From Candidatus Delongbacteria bacterium (GTDB lineage: Bacteria > CAIWAD01), in NCBI GenBank assembly GCA_041675285.1, contig JBAYTZ010000022.1, positions 1-51,557 of the forward strand: a DNA stretch of 51,557 nt. Reading direction: 5' to 3'. The stretch's first letter is position 1, and every line of letters begins with the position of its first letter. The position numbers were made by a program, and so were the translations under genes. Under the pieces are notes generated by a model that searched no databases, was not told where the DNA came from, and saw nothing but the letters and a program-made list of their open reading frames with translations. Positions 17,336 to 25,417 of the stretch are shown one piece after another.

Positions 17336-17812
17336 CTAGGTGTCCGGATCCCGGTAGTTGCGGGCGATCCAGGCCCGCAGCGCATCCCGCGTGGCCGCGT
17401 CGCGAGGCGCCTTCTTGCGCTGCAGCCAGCTGGTCAGGGTGCGAACGTGGACGCCCAGCTCGTTTGCGAGCTCTGTCTTTGTCCAGTGGCCATCTGCAAA
17501 GACGCTGGCCACAGAGAGCAGGAGATCGTCCTTGAGGCGCCCTTTCTCATCGCGGCGCTTGGGGGGCACCCAGTCCCGTGGATGGGCATGCACCCGCCGC
17601 TGATTGTCCTGAAGCGCCCCCACCTGACGCTCCAGCTGGGCCACGTGCTCCTGCAGCCGGCGGATGGCGAGATCGGGCGGCCGTTGCATCAGCGTCTCAA
17701 GGTGGGCGTCCAGCTGGCGCGCCACGTGCTCGCGTTCCCGCCGGAAGCGCTGGTCCAGATAGGCCTTGGCCTCCGGCCCAATGGGGCCGGTGTCCGCCGA
17801 GGATGAGGGCAT
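17336..17812 (-). CDS. coiled-coil protein with C-terminal HTH
   Basis: A 158-residue protein with AAAGGAG eight bases before the ATG. Residues 12-75 form a long charged helix (AKAYLDQRFRREREHVARQL). Residues 108-148 look like an XRE/HTH segment: WTKTELANELGVHVRTLTSW then LQRKKAPRDAATRDALRAWI. It probably binds DNA as a dimer through the coiled coil. It belongs to the leftward replication block and could be a regulator or a partitioning/accessory protein. Confidence 0.65.
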   Translation of the reverse strand: MPSSSADTGPIGPEAKAYLDQRFRREREHVARQLDAHLETLMQRPPDLAIRRLQEHVAQLERQVGALQDNQRRVHAHPRDWVPPKRRDEKGRLKDDLLLSVASVFADGHWTKTELANELGVHVRTLTSWLQRKKAPRDAATRDALRAWIARNYRDPDT

Positions 17813-17854
17813 GATGCGTCTCCTTTCCGCCTTCCGGATGTGCCTGCCGCGATC

Positions 17855-18475
17855 TTACACGCACGATTCCGCTGTCACGTGACGATCCGCGATCAGGCGC
17901 CGAACTCGCCACGCCAAGTCCCTGAGGGCCGCACGGTCGGTCGAGGTCTCCTCTGTGGAGAGGCGGGGCACATCGGCGTCGTCCAGCGCCAAACGGACTT
18001 GGTGAAGAATCTCCTGGACCATGTCGCGCTCATGACAGGCCTCCTCGACCTGCCCGACCAGTCCCTCCGCCGCATTCCACACGGCATGGAACCCGTCCGA
18101 GAAGGGCGTGTCCGCGCGGCGGGCCAGTTCCTGGTGCAGTGCCTCCACGCGCTGAAGACCGGCCAGGCCTCCGGTTCGGCTGGTCAAGAGGCGCACGGCC
18201 TCTTGCGTGCCCCGATTCCAGTCCACAGCCGCCGCCCCCTGGGCGTACAAGGCGTCGTGGTGCGTGAGGTGGCGCTGCAAGGATGCGTGCCCTGCCTGGA
18301 ACCCCAGTCGGAAGACGAGCCGGCTCTCTTCTGTGGGTTGATGGGCCGCCAGCCGGTCCAGCTCCTCAAGGGGCGTGCACAGGCCCCGCTGATAGCCGTC
18401 CAGGCAGTGATGGCACAAGGCTTCCACGTCCAGCGCAGGCGTGGCCGCGGGAGTCGTGCGAGTGTCGTGATGCAT
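17855..18475 (-). CDS. hypothetical helical protein next to the primase
   Basis: A 206-residue protein starting at ATG 18475 with a perfect AGGAGG eight bases upstream; the longer open frame reaching 18610 overlaps the primase end and has no such site. It is all-helical, with CHHCLDGYQRGLCTPLEELD near residue 24 (a possible metal pair), FRLGFQAGHASLQRHL, and VWNAAEGLVGQVEEACHERD. It ends in RLIADRHVTAESCV. No family is recognised. It sits about 100 bp downstream of the primase-helicase on the same strand. Confidence 0.65.
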   Translation of the reverse strand: MHHDTRTTPAATPALDVEALCHHCLDGYQRGLCTPLEELDRLAAHQPTEESRLVFRLGFQAGHASLQRHLTHHDALYAQGAAAVDWNRGTQEAVRLLTSRTGGLAGLQRVEALHQELARRADTPFSDGFHAVWNAAEGLVGQVEEACHERDMVQEILHQVRLALDDADVPRLSTEETSTDRAALRDLAWRVRRLIADRHVTAESCV

Positions 18476-18578
18476 GGTCGTGTCCTCCTGATGAGTAGTG
18501 GTTGGATGATGCGGATGCTTCCGGATTTCAGCAGACCCGCCCACGACGCCGGTCGCGCAAGGGGTGGGCGATGGATGG

Positions 18579-21500
18579 CTAGAAGGGAAGGTCATCGTCC
18601 CCTCCGGCATCGTGGGCGTTCTCCTGGGCTACGGGTGCCGTGCCATCTGTCACGATGCCCGAGGCGATGCCGGTGAAGCCCAGCTCCATCTCCTCCCCAC
18701 CCACCAGGCGCCGGAGGGCGTCCTCCACCCGCTGATCGTGCAAGAGGACGGCGTGGACGGTTCGGCCCCCGTCGGACACGCGCGGCGTGTGGTCGGCCTC
18801 GCTGGCCACGTTGTTGCTCCTGAGAATGCGAGTCAGTTGCCGGGTCCCGAAGGGCCGGCTCGGGAACCACGCTCCGGAGGTCACCAGCATATCGCGAATG
18901 GCCTCGGAGAGCTTGGTGACATTGAATTTGTGCGGGTGCATGAGGAGTTCGAATTGCCGTCTGTCGTCGCCGAGCAGGATGTCGCGCAGCGCCGACAGGA
19001 CCAGCACATGCTCGTTCTCCAGGCGCGCCCGTTTCTCCTGCAGTGAGGCCATCCGCTCCTGGGTGGCCAGGATCTGGTCTTCCACGTCCATGATCTGGCC
19101 GGCAGAGGACTCCGCGTCCACCAGACGGGCGAGGGTGATCGGAGGCAGCCAGATCTCGCGCTGCCGGCCCTTCAGCCCTTTGAACTGGCCCACAAGGTCT
19201 TCAGTGTAGATGCGATACAAGAGAGGAAAGACGGACAGATTCCAGCAGTGCAAGTGGTTGCGCAGGTCCTGGCACAACCGATCCAGCCGCGGGCCGCTTT
19301 GGATGGCGTCCTCGAGCTCCACTTTGTGATCCGGCGCCAAGCAGGGAATGACAATGCACCGGCTGCCCAAGACAGCGTCCAGCTCTTTGATGGAGGCCAG
19401 GCACTTGGGGCCGAACGTGGAGAAGCGCTCGGGCTGCAGGGTTTCCGGATTCGTGCGAATGACCATGCCATTCACGCGATAGGATTCGTTGAGGATCAGG
19501 CGCACGGCCTCCTCGGGCGTGTCGCGGCCCGGGTTGGCCAGGCGCTCGGCCTCGTCGATGAGCAGCGTGGGCCGGGTGGCGTGAGTCAGCCGAAAGAGGG
19601 CCGCGCCCGTGATGCTGCCAGTCTTCAGGGCGTTGAAGCACAGGCGCTCCATGAAGTCCATGGACAGCGACTTGCCGGAGGCGGCGTTGCCGTTGAAGTG
19701 CAAGAGACCCAGGGAGCCAAAGAGGGCGAAGACGTAGCTCAGCAGCACGTAGATGGCCACCACGAACAGACTGCCCGGATCGGGATACCACAAGAACTGC
19801 TGCAAGAGGGTCCTGATCCGGGCGAAGAGCTCGGCCGTGTTGGGCCGGCAGGCTGCCGGATTCGTGATGAACTGCTTAATGCTGAAGGGCGTGCCCTCTT
19901 CCAAACTCCAGCGCGGCATTCCCTCCATGGGAAAGCGCGCCAACTCTTTGTCGCCCACTTGGCGCTGGGCATAGAGCACGCGGCGCGCCGTAGGGCCGTC
20001 GGGTGTCCACTCCACCTCCACCAGCTGCTTGGTGGGGACCCAAAGCCCGTCCACGCGCTTGGACAAGTGGAAACCGATGTTGCCCCGGGGCGGGCCGTCG
20101 CTGGGGAAGACGAAATCCGTGGCGGCAATGCAAGGCCGTTGGGTGTGGTAGTCGTAGTCGTCTTCGCTGTCCTCGTCGGTGCGCGTGGCCCCTTCACCAG
20201 CCGCAGACCGGGCCGCGGCCTCCCGGCGTTCCCGCTCGGCCTGGCGCTCGCGGATGAGGCGCCGCAGGTCGCCCGGCGAGGTGATGATGCGCTTACCCAA
20301 GGCCGTCAGGTAGGCGCCCTGACGGGTCACAGGCAGGCGGCCGATGTCATCCAGGAGGGCGTCCAGGGCCATCTGGGCCTTGACGTCCAGCCGCTGGCCC
20401 TTGCTCGCATTCGGCACCCGGTCCAGCTGGTAGCCGATCAGGTCGGGTGCTTGGGCGGCCAGCACCCGGAAGTCCTCCGGCGTGCCGCCCGCCTGGGCCC
20501 AGTCGCTCACGTCCTTCTGCTCCGGCACATGGAGGATGGCCACTTCACCCGTGTCGCCCAACACGTCCTGGATGGCCCGGGCACTTCGCACTGCGCGACC
20601 ACGGCCGGTGGTATCGTTGTCCCAGGCCAGCACGACGCGGGTACAACCGGCAAAGCGCTTGGCATGGGCCACCGCCTCAACGCCCAAGTTGGCCACGGCG
20701 GCGATGCCCCACTGCATGAGCGTCCAGCAATCGGGGATGCCCTCGGTCAGGATGATCTCCCGTCCACCCTTCAAGGCGTCCAGGTTGTAGAGGCCCGCCG
20801 GCTGGCCAGCCAGGTGCATGTACTTGCGCTTGTTAGTGGGATCCAGTGTCCGGAAGGTCATGCCCACCACGTGCTCGTGGTGGAGGACGGGAATGGAAAT
20901 GCGCGCATCGCGGAAGCACGGCGCGAGATTCTCCAGAAATAGTCCCGCTCGAGCAGCGTCGTCGCGCGAGATCCCCTGTAGCTTGGGATCGCGGCCCAGG
21001 GACTTGGACAACGTGTCCAGGTCCATCCAGCCCAGGCGCTGGGAACGCAGCAGGTCCTCGCCAAAGCCCCGGCCCGTCAGGTATTCGCGCATGCGCCGCG
21101 CCTGCACGTGGTCACTCCAGAGCCGGTCCTGGGCCCAAGCCGTCACGGCCTCCAGCACCGCCTCTCGCTGCAGGCGCTCCTGGACCTCGGCTTTCTCCTT
21201 TTCCGTGGGCGGGCGATGGCGAATACCAGCCAAGTCCGCGCAGTACCGGATGGCTTCTGGAAAGGTCCGACCGGTCAGGGCTATGGCCAAGTCCGCCACG
21301 CTACCTCGGCACGGATCAAAGGGATGGCTCCAGCACACCCAGGTGTTGCGCTCGGCGTTCACCTCGAACGACGGGTTCTCGTCGTCGTGCCCTGGAATCG
21401 GGCAGCGGATCTTCTTGTGCGGCGTCACGCCGCCGGGCAAGAGGAGGCCGATAGGCACATCGCGCTTGACTTGGTCGATCAGCTCACCGAATGCACCCAC
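18579..21500 (-). CDS. primase-helicase fusion (CHC2 zinc finger, TOPRIM, AAA+ helicase)
   Basis: A 973-residue replication protein. A CHC2-like zinc finger comes first (Cys33 and His38 in CPIPGHDDENPSF, Cys56 and Cys64 in VCWSHPFDPC). A TOPRIM domain follows, with Glu253 in LTEGIPD and Asp294/Asp296 in LAWDNDTTGRG. After a linker of about 200 residues with a charged run (REREREA-like, near 430-445) comes a P-loop domain: Walker A FNGNAASGKSLS about residue 600 and Walker B TLLIDEAERL about 645, resembling helicase domains of mobile-element replicases. The start is GTG 21500 with GAGG upstream. This combination usually primes and unwinds DNA for self-replication of plasmids, satellites or phages, and it is the core of the element. 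Confidence 0.88.
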   Translation of the reverse strand: MGAFGELIDQVKRDVPIGLLLPGGVTPHKKIRCPIPGHDDENPSFEVNAERNTWVCWSHPFDPCRGSVADLAIALTGRTFPEAIRYCADLAGIRHRPPTEKEKAEVQERLQREAVLEAVTAWAQDRLWSDHVQARRMREYLTGRGFGEDLLRSQRLGWMDLDTLSKSLGRDPKLQGISRDDAARAGLFLENLAPCFRDARISIPVLHHEHVVGMTFRTLDPTNKRKYMHLAGQPAGLYNLDALKGGREIILTEGIPDCWTLMQWGIAAVANLGVEAVAHAKRFAGCTRVVLAWDNDTTGRGRAVRSARAIQDVLGDTGEVAILHVPEQKDVSDWAQAGGTPEDFRVLAAQAPDLIGYQLDRVPNASKGQRLDVKAQMALDALLDDIGRLPVTRQGAYLTALGKRIITSPGDLRRLIRERQAERERREAAARSAAGEGATRTDEDSEDDYDYHTQRPCIAATDFVFPSDGPPRGNIGFHLSKRVDGLWVPTKQLVEVEWTPDGPTARRVLYAQRQVGDKELARFPMEGMPRWSLEEGTPFSIKQFITNPAACRPNTAELFARIRTLLQQFLWYPDPGSLFVVAIYVLLSYVFALFGSLGLLHFNGNAASGKSLSMDFMERLCFNALKTGSITGAALFRLTHATRPTLLIDEAERLANPGRDTPEEAVRLILNESYRVNGMVIRTNPETLQPERFSTFGPKCLASIKELDAVLGSRCIVIPCLAPDHKVELEDAIQSGPRLDRLCQDLRNHLHCWNLSVFPLLYRIYTEDLVGQFKGLKGRQREIWLPPITLARLVDAESSAGQIMDVEDQILATQERMASLQEKRARLENEHVLVLSALRDILLGDDRRQFELLMHPHKFNVTKLSEAIRDMLVTSGAWFPSRPFGTRQLTRILRSNNVASEADHTPRVSDGGRTVHAVLLHDQRVEDALRRLVGGEEMELGFTGIASGIVTDGTAPVAQENAHDAGGDDDLPF

Positions 21501-21577
21501 TGGCCACCTCGCTTGCCCTGCACCGTCGATTACCCATTGCTAGTCTGGACTCTGGACTGCCGGCCCCCCCCGGGCCC

Positions 21578-21904
21578 TTAGGCCCCGGTCAGCAGGAAGT
21601 CCACGACATCCAGTGGTTCGTACATAACGCTACGCCCGACGGTCAGGTACCGGGGCACAGGCAGACCAGCCCAGCGCCGGTTGCGCAGGGTGCCGATGGT
21701 GCGCTTGAGGACGCGGGCCACTTCGACTTCGGTCAAGAGGGCAGGCAGGGCGCTGGACGTGTGGCCCAACTCCCGATGGACGGCGTCTAGCAGCCGGGAG
21801 CGGCGCTCGTCATCGGGCAGGTCCTGGAACGGCGTGCGGGTTTGGCAGACGGCAATCTGGCGTGCCGGGCGCTCGTGGATGCGGGGAGAAAGGGGAGGTG
21901 TCAT
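21578..21904 (-). CDS. AlpA/excisionase-like helix-turn-helix protein
   Basis: A 108-residue protein with GGAG eight bases before the ATG. Residues 56-105 fit the MerR-like winged helix of AlpA and excisionases: LLTEVEVARVLKRTIGTLRN, RRWAGLPVPRYLTVGRSVMY, EPLDVVDFL. It is the first gene of the leftward replication block, directly upstream of the primase. In P4-like satellites a protein of this type activates integrase or late functions; that role is an inference here. Confidence 0.75.
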   Translation of the reverse strand: MTPPLSPRIHERPARQIAVCQTRTPFQDLPDDERRSRLLDAVHRELGHTSSALPALLTEVEVARVLKRTIGTLRNRRWAGLPVPRYLTVGRSVMYEPLDVVDFLLTGA

Positions 21905-22744
21905 GAAATCGACTCCGTATGGGTTGCTGGGACGATCCGCGTGATCCTGTCAACATGTGGCCAGAATGACGGGTCATGGAGACAATGGTCTTGTCATCGA
22001 TGCCGACCCTTCCAGCCTCTTTTCCCTACGGTATCCCGCCCGTGAAGCACTTGCAATACCGCCCGCCCACTTTCTTTCATTCACTTACTTTGACTACCTA
22101 AGCTTCCCTATTTTGATTTACTCCTTTCACGATATTTTGATGACGAGTGTTTACCTATTTTTCACTCGTAACGAAATGGGAAGAATGCGGAGCTCTGCGG
22201 AATTCTGCGGAATTCTGCGGAGAATTCGTGAATCACAGAGAAGATTCAGTTTTCCCGATTTTGTGATATCGCCGCGCGATGCTGTGATGACCTCAACCGG
22301 AAACGAGGTCAGAAGAGGGACACTGAAGTCGAGGGTCGGCGTGGAATTTCATTCAGATATCGTCAACCCGGGAGATCAGTTGCGCTCGAGGAAGCTCCAG
22401 GGTGTGGCTGGTTTCTGCTTCCAGTCCTAAGGGGCGGGTTTCGTGTGGGATGTTCAATCCGCTGCCGAGGACCCACACGTTCTATGTAATCCGTGAGCAC
22501 GGCTGGTCTCGCATGCAGCTATCAATGGATAGGCGAAGGGGCAATTGGGGATAACATGGTGAAGTGAGAATCTCGAGACGTGACCCAGGGGACGATCTAC
22601 AGTCCTGAGGTCAGGAAGGAAGAAGGCCAGGAATCAGGCAGACTGGTTGGGAGGAATGGTTCGGAACGGAAGTCCTAGGGGTATGGTCGTCCAGAAGAGC
22701 AGCCGTTGGGAATCACTGTGTAGGAGTCTCTTGTCGCAATTCAG
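21905..22744. other. AT-rich non-coding region with iterons (possible origin)
   Basis: No gene is supported in these 840 bp. Bases 22060-22180 are strongly AT-rich against a GC-rich background. They contain an inverted repeat ACGAGTG...CACTCGT (22143-22169) and then the iteron-like repeats. Position upstream of the regulator and primase, AT-richness and iterons together suggest a replication origin for the element. The remainder to 22744 shows nothing recognisable. Confidence 0.5.
22186..22229 (+). repeat. 10-bp iteron-like repeats
   Basis: TGCGG occurs at 22186, 22196, 22206 and 22216, exactly 10 bp apart. The two central units are identical (AATTCTGCGG), and the array ends AGAATTCG. One helical turn per unit would present the same face to a bound protein. 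Confidence 0.65.
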
Positions 22745-22870
22745 CCTTTGACGATGACCCTCTTGCGCCCGCGCCCTGTGAGCTCCAACGCGGATCTGGG
22801 CGCCAGTGCGCTCGGCCATGTTGTGGGCGTGGGAAATGACGCCGACGCGGCTGCCCTTGTTCCTGAGCCA
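22745..22870 (-). pseudogene. sbcC 3'-end relic, copy 2
   Basis: Read leftwards, it gives SRVGVISHAHNMAERTGAQI, then after a one-base shift ELTGRGRKRVIVKG and a stop. That is the last 35-40 codons of SbcC (intact: RRVGVISHVHDMAERIGTQI). No part of the upstream ATPase domain is present. By eye it differs from the intact gene and from copy 1 by about a fifth of its bases, so the three copies are not recent duplicates of each other. Confidence 0.8.
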
Positions 22871-22992
22871 AGCTTGGTGGGCCTGCCATTCATCAGCTTG
22901 TCTCAATCACTCTCTCCCCGCTGCGGCCGGTCTTTGACTTGCTGGCAAAGGACGACTGGTTCTGCAGCTTCCTTTAGCCTTCGATCTATGAG

Positions 22993-23619
22993 TCAGCGCG
23001 CTGAAAGCCGAGTGGCCACCCCTGCGATGTGGGTAAACAGCTCCTGGACGCTGCGCCGGGCCACGGAGCTGCGGCGCGGTGCCGCCACGTACAAGCCGCT
23101 GACCTTATGGTCCAATTGGGTGCCCGCCCAGATGACCACCAGGTCTGCCCAGGCCACATCGTCCCGGGCTTCCTTCAGGGAGCGCGTGGCTGTCCCGTCC
23201 ACCAGACGGACGTCCAGCTCTCGTGGCAGGCTGCGCCGGATCTCCTCCCGGCTCTTGGGCGATCCGCCCAGGACGCACAGCTTGGTGATCCCAGCGTGTT
23301 GGCAAGCCGACCGCATGCGGTCACATGCCTGAGACAGTGCCTTGCCGCCGCAGATCTGGCAGGCCTCCGGTGTCAGGGCCGCTACCGCAACTCGGTTCCC
23401 CGCATCCAGGTGGGCCGTCCGCCGGCAGTCGCCGCGTCGGCATACCCGAATGAAGTCTTCCTCCAACCGAGTCGCCGCCGGGTCCAATTTGGTCAGTTGG
23501 ATGCGCGGCTTGTCCAACCGGGTCAGGCCCGCCGCAGCCAGGGCTTGGTTCAATTCGTCATGGTGATTCGCATATCCCAGACGTATAAAGAAATCGCCCT
23601 TGGGTACATCGGTCTGCAT
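22993..23619 (-). CDS. cysteine-pair plus Rossmann-like protein (DUF2325-like)
   Basis: A 208-residue protein. The start at 23619 is backed by GAAGGAAGGG upstream and by a decayed paralogue that begins at the same ATG. The N-terminal part has RLGYANHHDELNQALAAAGL and FIRVCRRGDCRRTA; Cys87 and Cys90 (ACQICGG) look like half a zinc site. Residues 111-200 are Rossmann-like: ITKLCVLGGSPKSREEI, the strand ADLVVIWAGTQLDHKVSGLY, and SVQELFTHIAG, which resembles DUF2325 proteins by pattern. The role is unknown. It lies between an sbcC relic and an unrelated gene, in a region full of gene fragments. Confidence 0.6.
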   Translation of the reverse strand: MQTDVPKGDFFIRLGYANHHDELNQALAAAGLTRLDKPRIQLTKLDPAATRLEEDFIRVCRRGDCRRTAHLDAGNRVAVAALTPEACQICGGKALSQACDRMRSACQHAGITKLCVLGGSPKSREEIRRSLPRELDVRLVDGTATRSLKEARDDVAWADLVVIWAGTQLDHKVSGLYVAAPRRSSVARRSVQELFTHIAGVATRLSAR

Positions 23620-23914
23620 GCAACAACCCTTCCTTCGTCGACAATAGCCGTTTCGTCCGGCGCGTATGGAGATGTATGAAACGAACGGGTCCGTCTCACG
23701 TAGTATAAAGTGGGAAGGCAAAGGCCTTTCCGAGTGTCAACGTGTGATGGGCCACTGTAATCCCTGGATCTTGCAGCCAGGCCAATGGGAGCGTTTTCCA
23801 AACAATGGGATCGGCCCTTTAAATTGGGCTGGCATGAGGTGTCAATCTCTTTTTCCGTTGGGCTTCGAACGCTTCAAGGTCGGGTGAGATAGAGTACGTA
23901 GACCCCGAGCACCT

Positions 23915-24424
23915 TCACGGCTTCATCTCCCGCGTGGCCAGGAGATCCTGGGTCCATTGGGTTGCTTGGCGGTCCAGCAGCGCCTGCAGCGCGGCCTCGC
24001 CGCCAAGCTCCTCCACCGCCTTGGCCCATGCGCGATACACGGCGGCCTGCCGCTCGTCTTCCTCGTGCGGGTCGTTGTGGCAGACGAGGAAAGTGTAGGT
24101 ACGGCCCAGCTCCTTCAATTCCAAGTGGAGCGGGTGTTGCCGTAGCACCTCACACTTGAAACAGTGCACGGGATGTCCACAGCCGTAAATGTCGAGGATG
24201 GCCATCTCGGCGAACAGCAGCCAGTAGCGCCAGCGCATAATCTCGCCCGTTGCTCGGTTGAAGATGGGCGTGGCCGACAGCACGCGTATGCCGGCCGAGA
24301 AGTACACGATACTCTCCTGTTCCGCCACCCAGTTGACTCGCACCGTACAGCCCGGGTCCTCATGGAGCTGGTCCAAGTCGGCCTGGAAGGCCCGCTGATG
24401 CTCGACTCGGATGTCGTCTCCCAT
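23915..24424 (-). CDS. hypothetical protein
   Basis: A 169-residue protein, probably cytoplasmic. Features include IVYFSAGIRVLSATPIFNRA, WRYWLLFAEMAILDIYGCGH, PVHCFKCEVL (possible metal-binding Cys/His group) and LGRTYTFLVCHNDPHEEDE. The end is helical and Glu-rich (WAKAVEELGGEAALQALLDR). GAGGG and GAAGGG lie just upstream of the ATG. No family is recognised. It is the only apparently intact gene between two sets of decayed fragments. Confidence 0.55.
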   Translation of the reverse strand: MGDDIRVEHQRAFQADLDQLHEDPGCTVRVNWVAEQESIVYFSAGIRVLSATPIFNRATGEIMRWRYWLLFAEMAILDIYGCGHPVHCFKCEVLRQHPLHLELKELGRTYTFLVCHNDPHEEDERQAAVYRAWAKAVEELGGEAALQALLDRQATQWTQDLLATREMKP

Positions 24425-24445
24425 CCCTTCACCCTCACTGGGTTA

Positions 24446-25040
24446 TCAATCCGCTGACCGTCCGGCAGGCTTGGGGATCCCATGCCTCTTGGACAGGGTC
24501 ACCACATTGACCTTTGGACTTGGGCTGCCTATCACGAGACTGGAAAAGTGCTCCAACAGTGGCACAGCGCCCTGAAAAATGGTCTCGTTGGAACTGTGCT
24601 TCGCCATGTGCTTCCATGCCGGGCCATGTCCGAGAGACGGGTCTCCCACGTGAAGTCGTCCACCATCTTGCCGGTCTTGTCACTGACTTAGCGAATCACG
24701 TCGGCACGACGTAGCGGGTCCGGACTGAATCGCATGGACTTGTACTGAACGAGGTCGGCCCTCAGGAGGCGCTTGAGGACCAGTGCGGCGAGCGCGTCCA
24801 CGTCCTTGAGGACTGGCTTCAGGCCTCTATCTGGGCCGACCGCCGACAGTCGCCTCGTCGGCATACCCGAATGAACTCTTTTGCCAGCCGAGCCGACACC
24901 GAGTCCATTTGACCCTACTAGATTCGTGGCATGTCCAAGCGGATCAAGCCACCCGCCGCAAGTGTTTCGTTCAGTTCGTCATGGTGATCCGCATATCCAA
25001 GACGCTAAAATGGATCGTCATTGGGTACATCGGGTTGCAT
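24446..25040 (-). pseudogene. composite relic including a partial copy of the 22993 gene
   Basis: From ATG 25040 leftwards, about 65 codons match the start of the gene at 23619: MQPDVPNDD, RLGYADHHDELNETLAAGG, RLDMPRI and KEFIRVCRRGDCRR, with two in-frame stops. Similarity ends abruptly after CRRGDCRR (about 24850). A different coding-like piece follows (GLKPVLKDVDALAALVLKRL, LVQYKSMRFSPDPLRRADVI), then a stop and a frameshift to SSNETIFQGAVPLLEHF, ending at 24446. This second part is from a gene I do not recognise. Confidence 0.65.
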
Positions 25041-25417
25041 GTGGACGTCCATCCCCTTATTCAGAGCGCGCCGACAAATGGAGTACACCTCCTCATCACC
25101 ATAAAAATGAAAGGCACCACGCACCCGGGTTTCGCTCTCTACCACGCTCGCGGAGCATAATTCCATGGTAAACTCTTGACGAGGCAACGAATATTTTTCA
25201 AGGACGAAAGAATCTTGTTGCTTCTCCGTAGGTTGTTAGACATTCTACAGGCAGCAGGATCAACCCTCTGCTTGTCAACTTCATAGAGCTCTCAAGCCAT
25301 ACATGATTTATGCACAGACACCCAATGGCGAGAAATCTACCTCGAGAATTGAAGTCTCTCTGCATCCTCTCACTCCATTGCTCAGTGCAAAGGCCCCCGA
25401 CTAATTGGAGTTATGCC
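25041..25417. other. intergenic region before the secreted-protein pair
   Basis: No gene is supported. Base composition turns AT-rich around 25190, continuing into the gene at 25418. I see no convincing promoter match; the region should contain the start signals of the two-gene secreted-protein unit. Confidence 0.4.

Noticed and set aside
19248..20942. Plus-strand open frame of 564 codons
   Set aside because: It is antisense to the primase-helicase, whose domains are clear; its product has no recognisable motif.
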